Source of the DNA: a bacterium
GTDB taxonomy: Bacteria; Patescibacteriota; Minisyncoccia; UBA6257; Colwellbacteraceae
DNA: 7,231 nt
NCBI GenBank assembly: GCA_021839365.1
Contig: JAKCBB010000024.1
Coordinates: 1-7,231, forward strand
Direction: 5' to 3'
In this document: positions 1 to 7,182 of the stretch, in pieces
Position numbering within the stretch: position 1 is the first letter of the stretch
Layout of the letters: the number at the start of each line of letters is the position of its first letter
The notes under the pieces: generated by a model
Told to the model about the DNA's origin: nothing
The model's database searches: none
Seen by the model: the letters and a program-made list of their open reading frames with translations, nothing else
Made by a program: the position numbers and the translations under genes

Positions 1-208
1 TCCTGGAAGCAATCTCCTCAAGGTCTTTATCCGCTCCGCCGGAAGAAAGCGCCCTTTTTATAGCCCCGGGGTTTTTAAGCAACGCTTCCCTAACCGGATT
101 CCTGCCGTAGATGTAAATTTCCTTTCCGCTTTCGCCAAAACTGCGGCGGCCGGAGCCGCGCCGCCTGCCGCCTTCGCGATTTCCCCTGAACCGTCCGCGA
201 TTTCTCAT
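1..208 (-). CDS. SpoU/TrmH-family RNA 2'-O-methyltransferase, N-terminal part (cut by window edge)
   Basis: About 69 codons are visible from the ATG at 208; the gene runs off the left edge. The first ~28 residues are rich in Arg and Gly (RNRGRFRGNREGGRRRGSG), a basic flexible tail likely to touch RNA. Then comes IYGRNPVREALLKNPGAIKR, the start of the substrate-binding domain of RlmB/TrmH-type enzymes, which use S-adenosylmethionine to methylate the ribose 2'-OH of rRNA or tRNA. The catalytic SPOUT knot domain lies outside the window, so the exact target (for example 23S rRNA G2251, as for RlmB) cannot be told. There is no Shine-Dalgarno before the ATG; a TATTAT hexamer (minus strand, 225-220) sits 11 nt upstream, so the message may have almost no leader. 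The gene diverges from the one at 310. Family call is firm; enzyme specificity is not. Confidence 0.8.
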   Translation of the reverse strand, partial: MRNRGRFRGNREGGRRRGSGRRSFGESGKEIYIYGRNPVREALLKNPGAIKRALSSGGADKDLEEIASR

Positions 209-243
209 AGCCGAAGGATATAATATTGTTACAAGGTGTTCAA

Positions 244-272
244 TTGACTAAAAATCCTCAATGAATTATTTT
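244..272 (+). promoter_or_regulatory. Probable sigma70-type promoter for the 310-705 gene
   Basis: TTGACT at 244-249 matches the -35 consensus at five of six bases. It is followed after exactly 17 nt by TATTTT at 267-272, which matches the -10 at four of six. The predicted start of transcription, near 279, would leave a leader of about 30 nt holding the Shine-Dalgarno at 295-300. Confidence 0.5.
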
Positions 273-309
273 TAATCAAATTTTGCACCGCAAAGGAGGT
301 GTATGGTCG

Positions 310-705
310 ATGGCCCGCCGTCGCCGGTACAGGATAGGGACCCGTTCCTACCTGAAAAGGGCGAAACAACAGGTGCGGATTCTGGCAAATCCGGGAAGAG
401 TCGCCCACCTTCTCGGTTTGCTGCACCAGCAAAGGGTCGGAAACGCTCTCGGCCAGCTTGAGAACGCAGAGATCGTCTCGCAAGTTCTCGAAACCGCGAC
501 TAACGGCGAAGAAGACAAAGCGGGGATCGACTTTCTTGTCACCGCGGCAAACGGCTGGGTAACTCCCCTCCAAGTTAAAAGCTCAAACCACCACGCAAGG
601 CTGTTCCGGATAAGGCATCCGAGCATCCCCGTCATTATCTCCAACGGCCGCATGGCGCAGGAGGAGATAATCAAGCAGGTACAAAAAATCATCGCTGCTC
701 CTTGA
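310..705 (+). CDS. Small basic PD-(D/E)XK-like protein of unknown function
   Basis: 131 residues from the ATG at 310. This start is chosen because GGAGGT at 295-300 lies 9 nt upstream; an in-frame ATG at 283 precedes that site and is unlikely. The first ~30 residues are strongly basic (ARRRRYRIGTRSYLKRAK), which suggests nucleic-acid binding. A helical middle part contains Glu51, Glu54 and Glu61. Then come GIDFLV (Asp74) and, after a turn, LQVKSS (Gln88, Lys90). This D...(E/Q)xK spacing on two beta strands is the core signature of the PD-(D/E)XK nuclease superfamily; Gln in place of the second acid occurs in some members. I recognise no named family, and catalytic activity is inference from the motif. 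It is a single-gene unit with its own promoter and terminator, so the neighbours say nothing about its role. Confidence 0.75.
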   Translation: MARRRRYRIGTRSYLKRAKQQVRILANPGRVAHLLGLLHQQRVGNALGQLENAEIVSQVLETATNGEEDKAGIDFLVTAANGWVTPLQVKSSNHHARLFRIRHPSIPVIISNGRMAQEEIIKQVQKIIAAP

Positions 706-710
706 CCCTG

Positions 711-747
711 AGCCCGCTTCACCAACCGGCGAAGCGGGCTTTTTTTA
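711..747 (+). terminator. Rho-independent terminator after the 310-705 gene
   Basis: A perfect 10-bp stem (AGCCCGCTTC at 711-720 with GAAGCGGGCT at 731-740) encloses a 10-nt loop and is followed by a run of T (740-746). It starts 5 nt after the TGA at 703-705. On the minus strand the hairpin has no T run after it, so it probably does not serve the convergent glycosyltransferase in the same way. Confidence 0.92.
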
Positions 748-2046
748 TTTAATGGTTTCCGCTTCAAGAAGAGCGGGGGAAACTTCCGGATCAAGAACGA
801 TTTTAATGTCGGCCTGCTTGAGATCTATCGCTCTCGTGTGGGCCGTATGCATCCATTCCAGATTCCTGTGCGTTAATAGTGCTACCCAGGCAAGCGGGAT
901 CCAGCTGTACTGGAAAACAGGAAACAACAAAAGATATTTCAGCGTCGCTTTTGAACCGCCGTCCATCACGCTTGCCGCGATAGGCATCGCGAATGAAAAC
1001 GCGCCGTACTGCACCATCCATAAAGCCTCCCAGTAAGGGCTGAAAAGAATTTTTCCCAGAAACGGATCAAACGCGTATTGCCTGAGACTCGTGAAGAAAA
1101 CAACAGACATAACGGCGATCGTTATAAGATAAACCGGCATTAGAAGTTGAATAATGCTCTCCAGGGCGATAAAATCCCTCTTTTTTACCCCCCTCTTCAA
1201 AAGAGGAATGAAATATCTGAAGGCCACGACGAACTGTCCCCTCACCCACCTGAGCCTCTGCCTCCAGGTCTGTCCGAAAGCCAGAGGTTTTTCATCGTAA
1301 ACTATCGCATCGTGCACCCAATCGGTTCTTATCCCATTAATCAAGGCTTTAACCGTAAACTCCCAATCTTCGGTAAGACTCGTGGCTCCCCAGCCGATTT
1401 TCTTCAGGACATCCGAAGAAATGCACATTCCGGTGCCGCCCAGGGCGGCGGAAAGCCCGAGATTGTTTTTGGCGTAATAAAAAAATCTGTTTGAAACCCA
1501 GACCGACATGGCATATATCGCCGTTACCCAGGTGTCATCCGGATTTTTTACATCCATTCTCCCTTGAAGAATCTTTTTTCCTTTGAGAAGCTCGTCGTTC
1601 ATTATCCTCAGAAAGTCCGTTTTAATAAGATTGTCTGCATCAACGACCACAACCGCGTCATAATCCTTAAATCTAAAAACCTCGCTGAATCCGTAATCCA
1701 GGGCGTGGCCCTTCCCTTTAAGTTCGGAGTTGGTTCTCTTTATGACATTAGCTCCTTTGCAAAGAGAAAGTTTTTCCGTCCCGTCGGCGCAGTTGTCGGC
1801 TATTACGTAAACGTCGAATAAGCTTTTTGGATAATCCAAGGCCGAACACGAATCCAAAAGCGGCCCGATTACTTTCTCTTCGTTATGGGCCGGTATGAAA
1901 ATCGCGAAAGACGATTTTGCCGCGGCGGAATCGCGTTTCTTTAATCGCTTAAGTCCGCCCAGAGGTATCGCAAAAGCATAAATAGTAAACAATAACAGGA
2001 GCCACTCGACGACGTCTATAAGAGGATAAACAAAATAACTCATCAT
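745..2046 (-). CDS. Membrane family-2 glycosyltransferase (BcsA/IcaA-like)
   Basis: 433 residues. It would transfer sugar from a nucleotide-sugar donor on the inner face of the membrane, probably in making a cell-surface polysaccharide or glycolipid; substrate is not predictable. An N-terminal membrane segment (about 7-29) precedes a GT-A domain. IPAHNEE (51-57) opens the nucleotide-binding strand, VDADN (135-139) carries the metal-binding DAD, LTEDWEF (224-230) carries the TED with the likely catalytic base, and QRLRW (263-267) is the QxxRW motif of processive GT2 enzymes. Three or so membrane helices follow (about 294-320, 341-362, 366-392). No PilZ domain is present. Start: adjacent ATG codons at 2046 and 2043, neither with a clear Shine-Dalgarno. 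It is transcribed alone and converges on the terminator of the 310-705 gene. Confidence 0.93.
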   Translation of the reverse strand: MMSYFVYPLIDVVEWLLLLFTIYAFAIPLGGLKRLKKRDSAAAKSSFAIFIPAHNEEKVIGPLLDSCSALDYPKSLFDVYVIADNCADGTEKLSLCKGANVIKRTNSELKGKGHALDYGFSEVFRFKDYDAVVVVDADNLIKTDFLRIMNDELLKGKKILQGRMDVKNPDDTWVTAIYAMSVWVSNRFFYYAKNNLGLSAALGGTGMCISSDVLKKIGWGATSLTEDWEFTVKALINGIRTDWVHDAIVYDEKPLAFGQTWRQRLRWVRGQFVVAFRYFIPLLKRGVKKRDFIALESIIQLLMPVYLITIAVMSVVFFTSLRQYAFDPFLGKILFSPYWEALWMVQYGAFSFAMPIAASVMDGGSKATLKYLLLFPVFQYSWIPLAWVALLTHRNLEWMHTAHTRAIDLKQADIKIVLDPEVSPALLEAETIK

Positions 2047-2242
2047 TTCTCGTGAAAAAAGAAAGCAACAGCCCTCCCAGCCATTACCACCACCTAGAGA
2101 CTAGCTCAAAATGTCTCCGCCGGCAACAATTGGATTTTAGAGCTTGAAGCACAAAACGCGCATATACGCAATGCCACCGCCGGGGTTCGTTATGCCGGCA
2201 TTAATGAAACATCAACGGCTTTCGGCTTGCCGTATATTGGCG

Positions 2243-2258
2243 TACAATTATCCATAAA
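2243..2258 (+). promoter_or_regulatory. Possible -10 element immediately upstream of the zinc-ribbon gene
   Basis: TACAAT at 2243-2248 (five of six to consensus) ends 9 nt before the ATG at 2258. A weak TTTCGG lies 17 nt upstream at 2220-2225. No Shine-Dalgarno is present, so a very short or absent leader is possible. The rest of the 2047-2257 gap shows no gene; it holds a perfect 10-bp palindrome at 2192-2201. Confidence 0.3.
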
Positions 2259-2674
2259 TGGATATGCTGAACCAAAACCAACCCATGCAACCCTTGGCTC
2301 CGCAACCAGCGGCTACACCCGAAATCATCCCGGAAACTTGTCCGGTATGCCACCGGCCGGTTGCTCCCGGAGAATATTTTTGTCCCAATTGCGGACACGA
2401 GTTGCATTTAAAGCCGCCCAGCGCCTTGCAACAGGCATGGGTTTACTTTGTCAGCCTTTTCCTCCCTCCGTTCGGTCTTTGGTACACTTGGAGGTATCTC
2501 AAGGCAGGAGATAAAAAATCGAAAACGGTAGGCATAATGACCATAATTTTAACAATAGTCTCCGTTATCGTGTCGGTATGGCTGTGGCAGGCGTTAATTC
2601 AACCGTTTATCGCCAACTATACCAATCAGCAAAACCAGCTTCTTAACCAGCAACTCAACCAGTTCGGACTATGA
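2258..2674 (+). CDS. Zinc-ribbon membrane protein, function unknown
   Basis: 138 residues. A Gln/Pro-rich N-terminus (about 1-25) leads into a zinc ribbon with CPVC (Cys28, Cys31) and CPNC (Cys42, Cys45), the CxxC-x10-CxxC spacing of the zinc-ribbon families found at the N-terminus of many small bacterial membrane proteins. Two hydrophobic segments follow (about 61-78 and 91-113), the first containing a Pro-Pro-Phe-Gly turn, with a charged loop GDKKSK between them. The tail is Gln/Asn-rich (NQQNQLLNQQLNQ), possibly a short coiled coil. The cysteines are probably cytoplasmic, but the ligand and partner are unknown. ATG codons at 2258 and 2264 are both possible; the first is kept because of the nearby -10-like hexamer. 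It converges on the next gene, with only 8 nt between stop codons. Confidence 0.8.
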   Translation: MDMLNQNQPMQPLAPQPAATPEIIPETCPVCHRPVAPGEYFCPNCGHELHLKPPSALQQAWVYFVSLFLPPFGLWYTWRYLKAGDKKSKTVGIMTIILTIVSVIVSVWLWQALIQPFIANYTNQQNQLLNQQLNQFGL

Positions 2675-2682
2675 CCAAAAAG

Positions 2683-3444
2683 CTAGCGGCCCTCTACTTT
2701 CTCCGCTTTTGCTCTATAGGCGCAATACTCGCAGTCCGGCGATGCTTCAGGAATAGAATTACCAGCTAAGGTGTCTTTTATCCTCCTAAGCGTTCCGGGT
2801 ATCCACGAAGTGTCTCCTTTGTACGAAATTACATCGATGTCGAACTCCAGCTTTCCGTCAAAAGCCTCCTTGTCGGCTCTCCCGTTACAGTAAACAAAGT
2901 AGGCCGTATCCGAAACCTTGAATCCGTTTTGTCTAAAAAGCCACTGGTAAATTTCAACCTGCCTTTTATATCCTTTTTGATACTCTCCTTCGATGCTTAC
3001 GTGACCGTTTTTCGATGTCGCCTTGTAATCCACGACGTGCAGTTCCCCGTTTCTGTTAATCCATACGTCGTCGACTCCCCCTCTTATAAGAAGATTTGTT
3101 TCCTCATCCAGATACTTTACTCCATGGGCAAGGGATTCCCTCCATTCCTCAAGCCGTTCATGGTTATACGGAACCGCGTCTATTCCGTAAGCCTTCATTA
3201 AAGGATGCGTCGAACCTTTCGCGCGATGCCCGTCAAACTCCTTTTTTAGCAGCGTATCAACCGCATTGTTGAGAGAAAACCCCGGCAGTTGCGGACGGCT
3301 TATCCCGAGTCTTCTGTCCAAATAAAAACACCTGGGACACTGGACGAACAAATCGACTTTCGTCCTGCTTAAAACCATCGGCTCGGAAGAAACCGGATCA
3401 AACAACCCTCTCTGCTTGTAAGCCATGATTTTATGATACCCCAT
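2683..3444 (-). CDS. PD-(D/E)XK nuclease of the RecB/Cas4-like group with four-cysteine cluster
   Basis: 253 residues. LSRTKVDLFVQCPRCFYL (25-42) is the typical opening of RecB/AddB/Cas4-type nuclease domains. Active-site motifs follow in order: GGVDD (122-126, metal-binding Asp), VVDYKA (137-142, the D-x-K strand), and QVEIY (162-166, the Q-xxx-Y motif of this group). Cys36 and Cys39 near the N-terminus and Cys238 and Cys241 near the C-terminus (CEYC) would come together in the fold, as the iron-sulfur cysteines of Cas4 and AddB do, though those families use a 1+3 arrangement and here it is 2+2; zinc is an alternative. It probably cuts or trims single-stranded DNA. No helicase domain, CRISPR array or cas gene is nearby. 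Start uncertain: ATG 3444 (used) or ATG 3426. Its 5' end faces the LiaI-like gene across 26 bp. Confidence 0.85.
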   Translation of the reverse strand: MGYHKIMAYKQRGLFDPVSSEPMVLSRTKVDLFVQCPRCFYLDRRLGISRPQLPGFSLNNAVDTLLKKEFDGHRAKGSTHPLMKAYGIDAVPYNHERLEEWRESLAHGVKYLDEETNLLIRGGVDDVWINRNGELHVVDYKATSKNGHVSIEGEYQKGYKRQVEIYQWLFRQNGFKVSDTAYFVYCNGRADKEAFDGKLEFDIDVISYKGDTSWIPGTLRRIKDTLAGNSIPEASPDCEYCAYRAKAEKVEGR

Positions 3445-3455
3445 TATGCCCTTTG

Positions 3456-3464
3456 TGGTAAAAT
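3456..3464 (+). promoter_or_regulatory. Extended -10 promoter element for the ABC operon
   Basis: TGGTAAAAT is an extended -10 (TGn plus a hexamer matching TATAAT at five of six). It ends 6 nt before the ATG at 3471, which would put the transcription start at or within a base or two of the start codon. No good -35 is seen at 16-18 nt, as is common for extended -10 promoters. Confidence 0.45.
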
Positions 3465-3470
3465 AAAGCC

Positions 3471-3776
3471 ATGGGCTTAAAACAGAAGTTAAAGAACGCT
3501 ATCATTTTAATTCTGGAGATCCTTGTGCTAAACTCATTAAGTCCGTTTATACGCAAAATAAGAATGAAATTCGGAATAATCGTAGTTTTTTTGGGAATAA
3601 TCTTGCTGCTTCAAAATACCGGTGTTCTTGAGCCCGGAATATGGCGCATAATCTGGCCCCTAGTCATAATAATGATCGGCTTGTTTTTCGTTTTTCGCCC
3701 CAGAGAGTGGAAAAGCGGCAAATATTTTTGCCCATGGCTTCATGGACAAAAGAGAAACGATAAAAAAGAGGAGTAA
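3471..3776 (+). CDS. LiaI/LiaF-like small membrane protein
   Basis: 101 residues from the ATG at 3471. The core, MKFGIIVVFLGIILLLQNTG followed by a short loop and WRIIWPLVIIMIGLFFVF, is a pair of membrane helices with the IxxGxxLLLxNxG...IWPxxxIxxGL pattern of the LiaI-LiaF-like transmembrane family, proteins often linked to cell-envelope stress responses. An extra hydrophobic stretch (about 10-24) and a basic linker precede it when the first ATG is used. The ATG at 3564 (Met32) would give the bare 70-residue family domain and is a serious alternative. The C-terminus is short and charged (KRNDKKEE). It is first in an operon: the stop lies 5 nt before the ABC ATPase, whose Shine-Dalgarno overlaps this gene's end. 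A role as sensor or accessory for the transporter is inference. Confidence 0.7.
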   Translation: MGLKQKLKNAIILILEILVLNSLSPFIRKIRMKFGIIVVFLGIILLLQNTGVLEPGIWRIIWPLVIIMIGLFFVFRPREWKSGKYFCPWLHGQKRNDKKEE

Positions 3777-3781
3777 CGGCG

Positions 3782-4585
3782 ATGCGGGAAAACGCTATTA
3801 TTAAGGTTTCGAACCTGGTAAAAAATTTTGGCGAGTTGCAGGCGGTACGGGGAATAAGTTTCGGTGTAGAACACGGGAGTATTTTCGCTTTTTTGGGTCC
3901 AAACGGTGCCGGAAAGACTACAACGATAAAGATCTTAACTACGCTGCTTAAACCGACATCCGGAGAGATTTCCGTCAATGGCTTTAATCCCCTTACCGAG
4001 CAAAACGAGGTACGCCGGTCATTCGGCATAGTCTTCCAGGACCCGAGTTTGGATGATGAATTAACCGCGTATGAAAATATGGAGTTTCACGCCGTGCTTT
4101 ACAACATTCAGGCAAAACTCAGAAAAAGCCGGATAGAAGAATTATTGAAATTCACCGAACTTTGGGAAAGAAGGAATGATATCGTTAAAAACTTTTCCGG
4201 CGGTATGAGAAGGAGACTCGAGATAGCGCGCGGCCTTCTTCATCATCCGAAAATACTGTTCTTGGATGAACCGACCCTGGGCTTAGACCCGCAGACAAGA
4301 AATCATATCTGGGAATATATCAGAAACTTGAACACCAAGGAGGGCATAACCGTATTTTTCACGACTCATTATATAGCCGAGGCCGAGCAGTCCGCCGGCA
4401 AAGTCGCCATCATAGATCACGGTCAGATCGTCGAGAGCGGCACCCCTGAAGAAATAAAACAAAAGGCGGGATCCAAATCCCTGGAAGAAGCGTTTATAGC
4501 GCTAACAGGGAAGGAAATAAGGGAAGAACGGGTTGGAACCAAAGAAGTTTTCCGCCGCAGCCATCAAATGTGGCGGAGAGGATAG
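3782..4585 (+). CDS. ABC transporter ATP-binding protein (ABC-2 / DrrA type)
   Basis: 267 residues. It would power export through the permease encoded next. All ATPase motifs are intact: Walker A GPNGAGKTT (39-47), Q-loop FQDPS (85-89), signature FSGGM (138-142, the form usual in the DrrA/CcmA group in place of LSGGQ), Walker B ILFLDEP (158-164) with Glu163 as catalytic base, D-loop GLDP (167-170), and switch His196 in TTHY. The C-terminus ends near residue 267, shorter than many drug-export members, which have an extra ~40-60 residues. GAGGAG at 3768-3773 lies 8 nt before the ATG, a strong Shine-Dalgarno. It is followed after 15 nt by the permease. The substrate is unknown; drugs, lipids and surface glycans are all moved by this subfamily. 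Confidence 0.95.
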   Translation: MRENAIIKVSNLVKNFGELQAVRGISFGVEHGSIFAFLGPNGAGKTTTIKILTTLLKPTSGEISVNGFNPLTEQNEVRRSFGIVFQDPSLDDELTAYENMEFHAVLYNIQAKLRKSRIEELLKFTELWERRNDIVKNFSGGMRRRLEIARGLLHHPKILFLDEPTLGLDPQTRNHIWEYIRNLNTKEGITVFFTTHYIAEAEQSAGKVAIIDHGQIVESGTPEEIKQKAGSKSLEEAFIALTGKEIREERVGTKEVFRRSHQMWRRG

Positions 4586-4600
4586 GATCATCACAAAACC

Positions 4601-5344
4601 ATGAACGCAATTTACATACTTTGGCTTAGGCAAATCAAAAGATACTTCCGTTCAAAAAGCAGGCTCTTGGGATCGCTCGGCCAACCGCTTCTTTTTCTTC
4701 TGGCATTAAGTTTCGGCTTCGGACCTATTTTCCAAAAAGCAGGAGGCGGGAATTATCTCGAATTTCTCGCTCCGGGAATAATAGCCATGGGCATTCTTTT
4801 TACCGCTTTGTTTTCCGGAATAGAAATAATATGGGACAAGCAGTTCGGCTTCCTTAAAGAAACTTTGGTCGCTCCGGTAACCAGAATAAAAATCATGATA
4901 GGACGAACCCTGGGGGGAGCGACTATCGCCATGATACAGGGAATTATCGTCCTTATAATCGCATCTCTCATCGGTTTCAAGTTCAGCATAGCCGGAATCA
5001 TCCCGTCGCTAGCCTTTATGTTTCTCATCGCGCTCATATTCACGGCTCTTGGTACGGCGATAGCCTCGATGCTCGAGGATATGCAGGGCTTTCAGTTCAT
5101 AATGAACTTTCTCGTCATGCCGATTTTCTTTCTTTCAGGAGCCCTTTTCCCCTTAGGCGATCTTCCGGAATCCCTGTCCGTCATAATCGCCGCCAACCCC
5201 CTTTCTTACGGAGTGGACGGACTGCGGCGTACTCTTGTAAACGCGGCTCATTTCGGAATAGGGTTAGACTTCGCCGTACTTATAGGAACGTCGGCCGCCC
5301 TTCTTCTTATAGGAGGATATCTATTTTCAAAGATAGAGATATAA
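4601..5344 (+). CDS. ABC-2 type transporter permease
   Basis: 247 residues with six predicted membrane segments (about 24-42, 55-75, 105-126, 130-155, 167-187, 225-243). A short amphipathic N-terminus (WLRQIKRYFRSK) is typical of ABC-2 permeases, as are the LKETLVAPV segment after helix 2, the coupling region for the ATPase, and the PLSYGVDGLR stretch before the last helix. Length matches the DrrB-like group (about 240-260). Two copies would pair with two copies of the upstream ATPase in the plasma membrane. The nearest Shine-Dalgarno-like sequence (AGGA, 4584-4587) is 13 nt from the ATG, so translation may be coupled to the ATPase gene. The gene ends 5 nt from the convergent reverse transcriptase, with no strong terminator between. 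Confidence 0.93.
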   Translation: MNAIYILWLRQIKRYFRSKSRLLGSLGQPLLFLLALSFGFGPIFQKAGGGNYLEFLAPGIIAMGILFTALFSGIEIIWDKQFGFLKETLVAPVTRIKIMIGRTLGGATIAMIQGIIVLIIASLIGFKFSIAGIIPSLAFMFLIALIFTALGTAIASMLEDMQGFQFIMNFLVMPIFFLSGALFPLGDLPESLSVIIAANPLSYGVDGLRRTLVNAAHFGIGLDFAVLIGTSAALLLIGGYLFSKIEI

Positions 5345-5349
5345 AGGGA

Positions 5350-6388
<1,039 letters not shown>

Positions 6389-6414
6389 TTTTAAATAATG
6401 CGGACTCTCTTGCC

Positions 6415-6452
6415 CTGCGGGTTCGTTATCTTATCGATAACCGATCCCGCAG
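6415..6452 (-). other. Stable hairpin in the TR-RT spacer
   Basis: In the RNA of the DGR strand, CUGCGGG (6452-6446) pairs with CCCGCAG (6421-6415), and GUUAUC (6441-6436) with GAUAAC (6430-6425). They are joined by two more pairs, an A-A mismatch and a bulged G, giving about 15 bp closed by a GAUAA loop. No U run follows, so it is not a terminator. It ends 26 nt before the RT start. An alternative pairing of CCCGCG just upstream (6464-6459) with the same UGCGGG could compete. The rest of 6389-6614 shows no gene; it corresponds to the spacer that in BPP-1 is needed for cDNA priming. Confidence 0.65.
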
Positions 6453-6614
6453 AGCGACCGCGGGCAGGACAAATGCTTGTAATGCGCACGGGGTAGAGAT
6501 TCATATTTTCCCCTTGAGAGACAGACTCTTACCGGAGAAGGAATAATGGCAGTAGTCGCCTTGGCGCAGGATTGCGTCCGTAAACGTTTTGCTCGGGCCA
6601 AGAATTTCGGTGAG

Positions 6615-6735
6615 TACCGGGCACAGCGGAAGCCCACATTGTTGTTCGTATTGCCGGTGTTCCAATTCAAGTTCAGCGTGAAGGCTCCAGCATTCGAACC
6701 ATTGTTCCAATTGTCGCCGCGAATGAAGACACCGC
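6615..6735 (-). repeat. DGR template repeat (TR)
   Basis: The 3' end at 6615 is set by loss of match to the VR; the 5' limit near 6735 is an estimate because the matching VR part lies outside the window. Read in the target frame it gives GVFIRGDNWNNGSNAGAF followed by LNLNWNTGNTNNNVGFRCAR. The repeated AAC/AAT codons are typical of TRs: mutating their first two adenines yields many residues and no stop codon. The last 23 nt hold no substituted adenine and are GC-rich, matching the role of the initiation-of-mutagenic-homing end. It is non-coding in function: an open frame across it (6431-6835) overlaps avd and has no protein-like continuation. Confidence 0.92.
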
Positions 6736-6779
6736 TATGGTTAGCCTTTATCCCTCCATATGATTTACGGCTTTCATAA

Positions 6780-7124
6780 TCATATGGCGTGTAAAAACCT
6801 GTTTTTCCAGGCGGTAAGCAGCCTGCCGATCTCATTCATTCTTTCCGCCGCCAAGCCGTACTGCCTTACGCTCAAAAAACACAGATCTTTGGAAAGGCGC
6901 ACCAACATGCGCAACTCGTCCAGTTCCACGCTGGCTTTTTTCAAAGCCGCAGTCTTTTCGCGCTCGGAATTCGCGATAACTATCGATTGAACCAGATCCA
7001 ACGTTTTGTTCTCTATCCTCTGTCCCAGAACGAACCTCTGGCTCTTGGGAAACTTATTGACCGCCGGATATATCCAGAGGATAAAATCATATGTTTTCTG
7101 ATAGACAATCAAATCTTCGAGCAT
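6780..7124 (-). CDS. avd: Avd, DGR accessory variability determinant
   Basis: 114 residues, normal for the bAvd family (related in fold to 23S rRNA intervening-sequence proteins). The sequence is nearly all helical and fits the four-helix bundle that forms a basic pentameric barrel. LIVYQKTYDFILWIYPAVNK (5-24) is the family-typical first helix, then KSQRFVLGQRIENKTLDLV (27-45), a third helix rich in Lys and Glu, and ELRMLVRLSKDL...YGLAAERMNEIGRLLTAW as the last pair. Avd binds the RT and the TR RNA and is required for mutagenic retrohoming in BPP-1. The ATG at 7124 lies 58 nt after the target stop, and no Shine-Dalgarno is visible, so translation may depend on another signal. The TR begins about 45 nt after its stop. 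The frame is intact, unlike that of the RT. Confidence 0.92.
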   Translation of the reverse strand: MLEDLIVYQKTYDFILWIYPAVNKFPKSQRFVLGQRIENKTLDLVQSIVIANSEREKTAALKKASVELDELRMLVRLSKDLCFLSVRQYGLAAERMNEIGRLLTAWKNRFLHAI

Positions 7125-7182
7125 TAACGAAAAACGTAAAAATCGACGGAAAGATTACGGATTTAAGATTTCTACGGCGCGA

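Noticed and set aside
2170..2202. Inverted repeat AATGCC...GGCATT with inner ATGCCGGCAT palindrome
   Set aside because: Short, without T run or position tied to a promoter; mentioned only as content of the gap.
2098..2514. A long open plus-strand frame (from after the TAG at 2095-2097) across the 2047-2257 gap
   Set aside because: From 2258 on it overlaps the zinc-ribbon gene, which has clear CxxC motifs and membrane helices. The upstream part has no recognisable domain and no convincing start; it could at most be a remnant.
2683..3444. A CRISPR-associated cas4
   Set aside because: No CRISPR array or other cas gene is in the window, and the cysteine pattern differs from typical Cas4.
6431..6835. 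A 134-codon open frame on the minus strand covering the TR
   Set aside because: It overlaps avd in another frame, its only protein-like part is the TR itself, and the sequence after GFRCAR is not protein-like. The frame is kept open because the TR mirrors target coding sequence.
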